Source: Melampsora larici-populina 98AG31
Taxonomy: Eukaryota; Basidiomycota; Pucciniomycetes; Pucciniales; Melampsoraceae
Direction: 5' to 3'
DNA: 64,000 nucleotides
Assembly: GCF_000204055.1 (NCBI RefSeq)
Contig: NW_006768857.1
Location: forward strand, 180,563-244,562
Made by a program: the position numbers and the translations under genes. Under the pieces are notes generated by a model. It was given only the letters and a program-made list of their open reading frames with translations, made no database searches and was not told the DNA's origin. This document shows positions 35,614-43,976 of this stretch, piece after piece; within the stretch, counting starts at the first letter, position 1, and each line of letters starts with the position of its first letter.

Positions 35614-36052
35614 CCAACTCGTGTTTCTTGAGGAAAGGCGTTCCTAAAATTACGTCGTAATGGCCATCGTGCAATTCGGCTAGTTTGAAGAACGTGGCAC
35701 CAAAGGTCATTTTAGTACTTTTGACCGAGGCGATAGCGTAATCAGTTAAGCTAACATCTGCCTCACTTGTGTCAATCGCTAGTCTGATTAGAGTTGGTTT
35801 CAGAAGTTTACGCCGTACCAGCCTCAGCTTTCGTGCTAGTCGATTCGACATGAGGTTTGTCGCCGCCGCTGTGTCCATTAATGCGCGGATTTCGACACCA
35901 TTTATCGTTAGTTTCAACACGATAGGTGCAACAGGAGCCTCAATTTCATACCCATCATTCTCCATTCCCAACGCCGCGACCAGTTCACCATAAGCGGCCA
36001 CATCCGTCTTGCCTAAATCCGGGAACTCTTGGAAAGTAGAGGTCGCGCCAGG
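35582..36052 (-). CDS. Gypsy aspartic protease region
   Basis: Frame open from the gag stop (36053-36055) to 35582 and in phase with gag; an alternative start codon GTG occurs at 35999-36001. The protease core is IRALMDTAAATNLMS, with Asp-Thr-Ala instead of the usual Asp-Thr/Ser-Gly, and the distal flap-region block VILGTPFLKKH. Its end overlaps the pol frame (+1 relative). Whether it is made by readthrough of the gag TAA or from damaged ancestral fusion is unknown. Confidence 0.75.
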   Translation of the reverse strand, partial: PGATSTFQEFPDLGKTDVAAYGELVAALGMENDGYEIEAPVAPIVLKLTINGVEIRALMDTAAATNLMSNRLARKLRLVRRKLLKPTLIRLAIDTSEADVSLTDYAIASVKSTKMTFGATFFKLAELHDGHYDVILGTPFLKKHELDVSVARGSVV

Positions 36053-36520
36053 TTAAGATACGACTTGAGCGCTCGCGATGGGAATGACTGGCCCTCTCCT
36101 AGGCGCTCCTGGTCGGCTTGAGTTGGTAGCATTCGCTGGTGGGTTCTGTACCGCTTTCGGAGGAGGATAAGGTGGTGCCCGGGGAAAATCTAAAGGCATT
36201 GATACGAAGGTCATGTTCGGCCGTTCCTCGCATCCCCCCAACCACTTAGCACACTGCACCTTGCAACGAGGGCACCTGCCTGTGGACCGCATAAACGCTG
36301 CCCACCATTCTCTCCTCGCGTCAGGATCAACTGGCGGCCGCACATAAGGGGTATATGCAGTAGACGTGCCGGAGCCATTAGTTTGTCGATTAGGTGCCGG
36401 TTGATTACGTGCTGACAAACGAAACGGGTTGGAATCAATGGCTTGAAGATAACGAGCAGTATCAAGGGCGCGCTTTTCGAATAAAGAGAAGGACCAGGTT
36501 CCCGTACGTAAATCAATCAC
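36053..36520 (-). CDS. Gypsy gag C-terminal (nucleocapsid-like) part
   Basis: 155-codon frame ending TAA at 36053. Contains a Cys cluster, RCPRCKVQCAKWLGGC, which is not a standard CCHC knuckle, and a Pro/Arg-rich tail. It is out of frame with the upstream gag block, separated by about 40 nt; either a frameshift, a mutation or unrecognised splicing joins them. Confidence 0.6.
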   Translation of the reverse strand: MIDLRTGTWSFSLFEKRALDTARYLQAIDSNPFRLSARNQPAPNRQTNGSGTSTAYTPYVRPPVDPDARREWWAAFMRSTGRCPRCKVQCAKWLGGCEERPNMTFVSMPLDFPRAPPYPPPKAVQNPPANATNSSRPGAPRRGPVIPIASAQVVS

Positions 36521-36561
36521 ATTTTCTAATCAATCATCCTTGGCCGCTGACTCTCGAAACA

Positions 36562-37880
36562 TTAGACCTGTTCCCCCACAATTCTCTCAGCTAAATCTCG
36601 ATCTTCACACACCGCCGTAGTCACCACATCTTGAATCCCACGCGCTCTTATGATGTAGTTCGACATAGTCTCACCAGGCTTCTGGGCTAGATCTTGTAAC
36701 GCTTGACGTGCATCTCGCAACCACCCGGATGGTAAAACTCCATGACTAAACATTTCCATCGCTTCATTCCACGATTTGCCACTAAGCTCTGCCTCGTGCG
36801 TACGGTGCCATTGAACAGCATGAGGCACTGCCAACGCAGCCGCTAAAATCTTGAGTCGCTCCGTATCGCTGTCGAGACCTTTGACTTTAAAGCGGGCTTC
36901 AATGCGGTATCGCCACAATCTAAATCCTGCAACATCACCATAGGCGCACGTAAATTGTGGTATCTCGCTATCCTTGAGGTGACGCGCGAGTACTTCGCGC
37001 TCAACAGGAGCCGCCGCTGGATGCCAATAGGCATAAGTGTTGCCTGGCATAGATGAGATCGGTGGGGCCACATTCGGATGAACGTACGGTTGGGGTAGTG
37101 GAGCAGGTTGGCGGTTTACAGGTGGGGTGCAAAACGCAGCGAAAGGGTTCGTTCGAGCGAAGGAGGGTTGGTCACCAGTGGACGCGTTTGATCCCTCCTG
37201 AGCCTGCGCTCGCATCGTCGAGTCAGGATGGGGCGAAGGTGGCAACCCACCTGTCTCATGGGCAGGAGTCGAGGTGGTGGCTGTTGGACCACGATCTTCA
37301 GGCGGTGCGCTGTCTGCACGGTTTTGTTGGATCATCTGATGTATCAATTCCTTAAGATCGGCCATCTCTGCACGTAAGTCATCGTTGTCCGCGGAGATTC
37401 GAGTCAAAGCCTCTACGCTCTCCTCCAGGATACGTTTGATTTCAGATTGTACGTCGTCAGCAGATGTCACTCCTCCTACCTCTTCTGACATATTCGGTGT
37501 CTGATCAGGCGTAGGTAGGGGACGTAAGACTGTCGCGTCGATCGAAATACCAGTGTTATTGGGCAAGGAACCAGGAACAAAAGATTTTCGACGCGTAGAA
37601 GGTCGATCCTGGAGGATATTGGATAGTAAGACGGATGAGCTGGGTGAGAGGCTTCCCAATGGAACGGGGTTAAGATGAAACAGCTCGGCTACAGATTTGG
37701 AGGCTGCTAAGATTTTCTCGCCAGGCTGTGGTGTTTTCGGATGTAACGTTCTTGCAAGATCAGAATAAAGCTGTGGCGGACAGTTAGTGGACCCAGAGTT
37801 GGAAGCAGAATTTGCTCGAGGTCCACGCAGCAGCTGTTCGGGATCGTCAAGCCTTTGCTCGACCTTGTCGGTATTCTGGC
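36562..37880 (-). CDS. Gypsy gag (capsid), 5' end displaced
   Basis: Open from the TIR-element insertion site at 37880 to TAA at 36562. An acidic coiled segment (LRAEMADLKELIHQMIQ) is followed by a Pro/Ser-rich linker and a capsid-type block (SEIPQFTCAYGD, RLWRYRIEARFKVKG, LDSDTERLKILAAAL, SWNEAMEMF, PGETMSNYIIRARGI), typical of Ty3/gypsy gag. Its start codon and first seven codons lie beyond the inserted element at 39927-39947, exactly in phase. Confidence 0.8.
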
Positions 37881-39926
37881 AGGACCCTGGAAAGCCCCGA
37901 TATACCCTCCTAATGGAAATCCCGAAATTTTCCCCTCCTACCTACACAAATTTCGCCGGTTTTCACAAAAAAAACTCGGATTCCTACCTGTTGACAAAGG
38001 ACCATTTTTTTTTCGGAGAAAGGTCCCAATATTCCTTCCATCTGCATAAGGACCCTCAAAATCTGTGTTTTTGGGCGTTTCAGAGCAATTAGACATCTTG
38101 ATTTTTTTTCCGGAAAAACTTGAATATTTTTTTGGGAATTTGGTAGAAGAATCACAAGAGTTGAAGTTGTTGAGAGAGAAATAGACTAGTGAGTAGTATA
38201 GCTATGTAGTGTTATGTAGTTGAGTTTTAAAAAAAACGAGTAATTCAATTCCTGGCCAGCCACTGGAGGGACTGTGTTTCCAGTTCCTGGCCAGCCACTG
38301 CAGTCGGTCCACTGCTGTAACAGGTAAAAACATCAAAGTGAATCTCTACACATGAGGGAGATCAGGGTCTGAGAATTCAATATCAAGAAGTAGAAAAAGA
38401 GCAGTCAAACGTTTCAGAAAAGGGACTAAAGAGACTGGTATTTTTTTGAATTTGGGAGAGATGAAGCGAAACAACTTGAAGAAATAACACAAAATCAAAT
38501 CTCTAGATAAGGTGGAGAGAAATAAAAACCAAGTTAGATATTACAATTCAAGTATAGCTTATTTTTTTCTAGCTTTAGCGTGTTCAACAGCAAGTTGTTC
38601 GAGAATTGCCTTGATGTACTGTTTCTGGCTCATAGCCTTTAACATAGCACGATAAGCTTGAGGAATCCATATGGTGTTAGCCTTGGGTTCAGTAATATTC
38701 ATTGATGAGGTGGGGGGAAACACATAGTGAATATCTGCTATATCAAGATGCGAGAATATGAGGCGATTTGGAAAGTTTTCTTCAAAACTACACGCTCCAG
38801 GATTCCCTTTATACATGTAAAGCTGGGTAGATGCATATGAGAGCTTAGATCGAGTGGACAATTTGGTGATCCACTCGTGCTTACCATTCTGGTAAATGTA
38901 GAGAGCACAGATCTTACCCAAAAAAAGCATCTAAAACGAATCAAGAGTACATTAAATGATCAGAGTCGGCAGCTTCATATTTGAAACAGGGGATGACATA
39001 CATTGTTTTTTATAACCACAACAAACTTGTTTACTTCAAGTGGATTGTCTTCTGATACATTGCCACTTGTATAAAGTGTTTGTGTTGCGATGTCGAGAGT
39101 TGTTGATGTATTTTTTGCAATCCAATTGAGGTCAAGCTTTACATGAATGTTCCATCGATGTAAGCGATCCAGAGCCTTGTCCATCTGCTCAGAGTTTTTC
39201 AGCATGATGGCTACCAATTTACTACATGTCCGAGGGTCCAATTTGGTGGCTCCATTTGCATTGGCGTGATCAGAAGCCACAGGATCCTGGTGGTTGTTTT
39301 TTTTCTTTCGTTCATTACCTTTTCCTTTTGCTACACGAGATATAGTAATTGTGTCTAATATCAACGAAAACTATCAAGATCAAACAAAAAAAATGTTGTG
39401 ATCGAGCAGAATCAAGCTGTTTCAGCAACTTTCAGGCCATTTCAAATGTTTGGACTCGGTTGAAACTGGTTGAAACAACCTTCTTGCTGACCCATGCCAG
39501 ACTGTCAGACATCTCGATTTCAATGACCATCAACTGTCATAATATGACATTTTTCCACACCCTTTTACATAAAAATGTGCAAAAAATTGTCTTACCTGAG
39601 CTTCGAACTCAATACTATCATGATTGGTATGTATACACAATAACATCAGGTTTCATTGTGACTCGATGATCATTGCTACTCACCTTATGTATTGAAGTGG
39701 GTAGCCTGGTGGCCCTGAGAACCCTCTTTCCTACCTAATGTGTAAGAAACCTAATTTTTTTTTCCACACTTTTTGACATATTCCTACATACAAAATAAGG
39801 CTCCTGTGTGACTTTTTTTTTCAAATTTTTAGAATTCCTACACAGAACATAAGGACCATTTTTACCCAAAAAGGCCAATTCCTACATACCCAATTAGGCG
39901 GGTATATAGGGGCTTTCCAGGGTCCT
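37881..39926. mobile_element. 2,046-bp TIR DNA element inserted in gypsy gag
   Basis: Inverted ends AGGACCCTGGAAAGCCCC at 37881 and GGGGCTTTCCAGGGTCCT ending 39926, extending with mismatches to about 33 bp. Direct repeats ATTCTGGC (8 bp) at 37873-37880 and 39927-39934; if the outer A/T pair is not part of the TIR the repeat is 9 bp. Eight-bp duplications are usual for hAT, 9 bp for MULE; no transposase core is seen, so it is probably non-autonomous. Inside are a gene on the minus strand and, near both ends, spaced copies of a TTCCTAC...ATAAGGACC motif in one orientation. Confidence 0.85.
38559..39364 (-). CDS. Unidentified gene inside the TIR element (at least two exons)
   Basis: Two long open blocks read on the minus strand: 38975-39364 (TITISRVAKGKGNERKKK, then CSKLVAIMLKNSEQMDKALDRL and FVVVIKNNV) and 38559-38930 (MLFLGKICALYIYQNGKHEW to a C-terminal Lys/Arg-rich tail), separated by a short probable intron. 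The first block has no ATG at its 5' side, so an earlier exon probably lies at 39.4-39.9 kb. No zinc ribbon, DDE or other transposase motif recognised. It is either a novel accessory protein or a captured host gene. Confidence 0.5.
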
Positions 39927-39944
39927 ATTCTGGCGGGTGTTTGG

Positions 39945-39947
39945 CAT
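39945..39947 (-). other. Displaced start codon of gypsy gag
   Basis: ATG followed by six more codons up to the target repeat at 39927-39934; the phase continues exactly at 37872 after removal of the insert. Confidence 0.75.
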
Positions 39948-40137
39948 AGACTAGTGTCCCAGGTGATCGGTCACCAGCAGATCGGTTTCAGTTCAGTTCA
40001 GTATTCAAGATAGTTCAGTCAATTCAATTCTATATCGGGGATGCGGGGTAATTCAATTCGCTGGCGCAGTAGTTTCAGTTGATTCGAAAAAAAATCTGGA
40101 TTCGTATTGGTATCGATTTGGTAATAGATAAAAAAAG

Positions 40138-40517
40138 TGGAAGTTCCTATGGAGGAACAACACTGATTGGGCACGAGCAGGCACGAAAGTTATCTAGAAC
40201 CAAAGTGAATTTTGAAAACTAGGCCTAGTTCATAAAGAACATCAGATCACAACAACCCTGATAACATGAATAGAAACTGAAGAAGCTGAAGAAACCGATA
40301 AAGAGAAAAAGAGAAGAGGAAAGGAAACCCATACCTAGTTCATAAAGAACATCAGATCACAACAACCCTGATAACATGAATAGAAACTGAAGAAGCTGAA
40401 GAAACCGATAAAGAGAAAAAGAGAAGAGGAAAGGAAACAAGGGTAGTCTAGACTCTAATTGTATCTACTGTACTGTATAGTATGTGACATGTGTGTTTGT
40501 AAGTGTGACACCTTACA
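40138..40517 (-). repeat. Gypsy 5' LTR with 110-bp tandem duplication
   Basis: 380 bp against 270 bp for the partner. Units 40224-40333 and 40334-40443 are tandem copies starting CCTAGTTCATAAAG. Otherwise no differences from the 3' LTR were seen. Confidence 0.9.
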
Positions 40518-42150
40518 GTTTGATTGATCTCCACCCTGCTCGACTTGACATGTTACGTCGTCTCACTTTTCCCTGAACACATATGCTACAAGTTTGCAAC
40601 TTACGTAGTTCAGCTTCATCCACCTTAATGTTTAATGAATTGAGTTTTCGTTTTAAAGCTGCATAACCAGGATGGTTAAATCTTGAGTGCCATAAATGTA
40701 CGTCAGAGACCATTGCTTTCGACGTTTGATCACTAGGTTTCGAATGACATACCTCTTGATTGAGATAATATAGATTGCCATGTCGATATCCAGTTCCAAC
40801 TACGTCACCGGTGATTTTACAGTTTTTAACAAACGAAACAGTCGATGAATTGAATACGGTAGTGATTTTCTTATCGGCAAGTTTAGAGACAGATAGAAGA
40901 GGTTCGGACAGAGAAGGAACATAGAGTGATTTGATATCTTCAAAATCAGAAAACGGTAGCGATACAAATCCTTTTGAAATTGATTTGACAATCGAACCAT
41001 TTGCTAGACTGATATTCGTATTGTCAGTTTTCTTTCTGGTAACTACATCTGAGCATGGAGTCATCACTTGAGACGTTCCCGAGTCGATTAGCCATCCAGT
41101 GGTTTTTCCCGACGACGCTTTGATTACAGCGGCAGAAGAAATTTCAGAGTTGATATTGATCGAAGCTTCTGAAGCAGAGGAGAGCTCAGCAATAGCAGCT
41201 GCTTTTGCTTTTGCTGCCTTCGATCTTCTCACTTGATTCTTGGTCGGTTTAGACTTTGGAATATCTTGTTCAGCTTTTTCCGCCTTTAAAACCTTGTACT
41301 TTTCCAGCTTCGATTTTAAAATTCGGCAATCTTCCATTACATGACCAGACTTCGAACAATGAGAGCATGATACATCTTTCGACTTTCCATCCTTAGCAGC
41401 TGCTATGACTTCTATTTCCTCAGAGGAAATCGATCTTCTCGTCGCCTCTTCTCGAAGCACTTTCAAGATAGTAGTTGATGTGACTGATTCACGTTGAAGT
41501 AATGGAGCTAAAACTGGTTGCCAGTCAGCAGTCAATGACAGACTTACTGCCGTGGCGAAGACAGTATCGGCAGTGAGTGGCTTATCGGGAGTAACCAACG
41601 ATTTGAATTTTTGATAATCCGCCGACATTGATTCTAGATGTTCCGTTATACTCAGATCACCCATTTTCGCAGTGACTAATTTCTTAAGCCAATACATAAT
41701 GGATCCTGACAAAGCATCTTGATGCGCTTCACGCAGAGCTTTCCACTGGCTTCTCGGATCGTCTTCGTATGATGACAAGAATTCGTAATTCGAAGGATGA
41801 ACATATCGAAGTATCAATGCAGATACTTTGCATCGATCATGTTCTTCAGATGCAGGAAGAGGGGATGGTTGATTTTCCCGAAGTACATAACCAAAACTTG
41901 ATCCTCTGATTATCGTCCCCATTACAAACTGCCATTGATGGTAGTTTGATTCTGGGCCAGGAGCTTCTAATGGCTTAACTCCAGTTGCCTCTAAACGCTC
42001 ATTCGAATATTGCAGAGATGGCAATACTTTGCTTTCAGTTCGAATCGAAGATTCGGTTTGACGACCAGCTGGTCTAGAGGCAGATGACGGTGCTAACGAA
42101 GAATCGGGCGACTTGCCCTTCTCACCAGATGTGAAAGTTGGTGCAGACAT
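40518..42150 (-). CDS. Copia gag and protease (5' part of polyprotein)
   Basis: ATG at 42148-42150. Ser/Lys-rich start, gag helices (LKKLVTAKMGDLSITEHLE), a CCHC zinc knuckle (CSHCSKSGHVMEDC), the protease active site WLIDSGTSQVM, and the GAG-pre-integrase block (LWHSRFNHPGYAALKRK, CSICVQGKVRR). The native frame runs to the target repeat at 40518-40522 and resumes in phase at 32117 within the integrase; the last codons of the raw ORF read into the gypsy LTR. No internal stop. Confidence 0.93.
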
Positions 42151-42366
42151 GATGATGAAGATTATCGAAGATCAAAACAGAGAGTGGTAAACTAGAGGTT
42201 TTTAGGGTTTTGGAGTTTATTTCTGACAATCGATTTAGTTTTTTGTCTGTATCAGACGGACTTTTCCTTTACAGTCTTCTAGACAGTTTCGAACTATACT
42301 TGTTAAAGTTTGTTGATAGTTATTGAAACGGTTTTCCGAGAGTGCAATCTTATAGAGTCACTGAGG

Positions 42367-42379
42367 TGGGCTCATAACC
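42367..42379 (-). promoter_or_regulatory. Copia primer-binding site, half-tRNA iMet type
   Basis: Directly inside the 5' LTR the plus strand reads TGGGCTCATAACC, the usual anticodon-arm sequence (CAU) of initiator tRNA-Met. The minus-strand GGTTATGAGCCCA is thus complementary to the 5' half of that tRNA, the priming mode known for Drosophila copia and Ty5. Match judged from general knowledge of the tRNA. Confidence 0.7.
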
Positions 42380-42651
42380 TGATAAGATTGATTCTCACTA
42401 GAAGAGAGATGTTAGAACATATAGGAAAGGTAGATATTGCAATAATAGAATAACTTACCTAGAAGAGAGATGTTAGAACATATAGGAAAGGTGAGGAAGA
42501 ACCAATCCAATCTAACAACAATTCTACAATAGATAAAGTATCTATGCTAATAAGATATAAGACTATTTTAGATAGAGAAATGTATTAGCATACAAGCTAT
42601 GATGTCATACAAACATTACACACTCAGTGACAATTACACCACATCATAACA
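42380..42651 (-). repeat. Copia 5' LTR
   Basis: 272 bp, same boundaries as the 3' LTR; two substitutions noted between them. Confidence 0.95.
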
Positions 42652-42670
42652 ACTTCTTTGTCTGGTCTGG

Positions 42671-42960
42671 TTCATCTTCCAGCCATGAACCCTTTTCCAG
42701 CTCAAAACAGCGTCCTTGTGATGGATAACGCTCCTATCCACCACGGGGGCCGAGTTGAGGAGCTGTGTGCTGCGCGAGGGGTTAGGTTAGTGTATCTACC
42801 GGCCTACAGTCCAGACTTCAACCCTATCGAAAAGGGCTTCTCTGTATTAAAGTCCAGACTCAGGCAATCTCAAGCCTTGCAGCACGCTTTGGATGCGGAT
42901 GATGAAAGAGCAAGTATTTTTATGGCTTGTATGGAGTTGTTTACTGAAGAGGTTTGTTAA
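42671..42960 (+). pseudogene. Tc1/mariner transposase, C-terminal half
   Basis: Contains LVMDNAPIHHGG (second catalytic Asp) and LPAYSPDFNPIEKGF (Glu), with 34 residues between Asp and Glu, so DD34E. It ends MACMELFTEEVC and TAA at 42958-42960. The acceptor is unclear: TTCCAG at 42682 leaves the wrong phase, while the acceptor position used by the paralog at 3.3 kb reads CAT here instead of CAG, which may be another disabling change. It completes the half at 28531-29268. Confidence 0.85.
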
Positions 42961-43616
42961 GGTTTCTATAGAGGGAGTGGTTATTTATAATCTCAATTTG
43001 CAAGTTATTTGAAGTTTGTTTTGGAAGAGTCTGAATTATTTCAATTGCCGTATATTTCTTTACTTGTAAAGAAGATAATAAATCAAGCAATAAAATCCGA
43101 TGTGTAGATGCAAATACAAAAAAAATTCACCCTTTAGTTACATCTCAGAGTATATTTGTTACAGTTTTTCGGTTATTACAAATTAAAATCTTATTTTTTT
43201 AGGGGATTGTCTTTGAAATGAATATTATCAGTGTGGTTATTATTTTTGATTTATGTTTGAGTGAGCAAAAACGTAAAGGCGAGTCATGAAAGAAAAGGCA
43301 CATATAGCTAACCTTTCAAAAATGATTTGGCATAAAATTGTCTCTATAACAAAATTTGATAGAGACCAAATTTCTTAGTGATGAACCCCTTGAGATCAAT
43401 TCAATTGAAAAAAAACATTAATGATATATTAATTATATTTCATTAAAGATTAAACTTTTGATCTAATCAAAACATTAAAAACTGCTCATCAAGACTTGTG
43501 ATGAGTACTTAAAAGTTAAAAAAACTTTGGATTTGGACCAGTTGGATGATCACTGGGTCTTACTTCTCAGGTTTCAGGAGGTGGCTCAAATGTCATCACA
43601 AGACAGAAGAATCAGA
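42961..43616. other. Non-coding interior of the Tc1/mariner-type element
   Basis: AT-rich, short homopolymer runs, no ORF or repeat of note. Confidence 0.4.
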
Positions 43617-43850
43617 GGCTGAAATTGCGTCACCAAACAAATAAGGAGGAAAAAATTGAAAACAGTTGAAGCACGAGTCACATATAAGGTGGAAACCTTT
43701 CATTCACGAGAAGCACAAGTCACAAGCAAGGTCACGAGACGGAACAATCCAAGGCGGTATTTGCGTCGCCATAAAAAAAACAGGAGGAAATATTGGAATC
43801 ACAAGAAGCACGAGTCACAAACAAGTGGGAAACATTTGAGTGCCAAGTCA
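43617..43850. repeat. Two imperfect direct repeats, about 95 bp each
   Basis: Blocks at about 43617-43710 and 43753-43850 share TTGCGTC, AGGAGGAAA, GAAGCACGAGTCACA and GTGGAAACCTTT-like words. The short ORFs in this region follow the repeat and are not accepted. Confidence 0.55.
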
Positions 43851-43976
43851 AAACAATGATTTTGGGAAATAAGGAGGGATCTTTTGATAGATCTGCAAGG
43901 CAAGAGCAATCTTTGCGCGAGGGGGATAGTAACAATTCTGATAGGTGGAACATAACGTCGGAGTCATGTCTGGAAG

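Larger units (their letters stand above)
32123..40517 (-). mobile_element. Ty3/gypsy LTR retrotransposon nested in copia
   Basis: LTRs at 32123-32392 and 40138-40517 start TGGAAGTTCC and end CACCTTACA. Target repeats GTTTG at 32118-32122 and 40518-40522. Genes read on the minus strand: gag, protease, RT-RNase H-integrase. The LTRs show no base differences apart from a 110-bp tandem duplication in the 5' LTR, so it is very young and younger than the copia host. A purine tract (AGGAGGGGAGGG on the minus strand) adjoins the 3' LTR. Confidence 0.95.
29329..42651 (-). mobile_element. Ty1/copia LTR retrotransposon (split by gypsy)
   Basis: Two 272-bp LTRs (TG...CA) bound it, with 5-bp target repeats ACTTC at 29324-29328 and 42652-42656. 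Genes read on the minus strand: gag-protease at 40.5-42.2 kb, integrase-RT-RNase H at 29.6-32.1 kb, order PR-IN-RT-RH as in copia. The LTRs differ at only about two positions, so insertion was recent. It sits in an intron of the transposase. A polypurine tract (seven G on the minus strand, 29601-29607) adjoins the 3' LTR. Confidence 0.95.
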
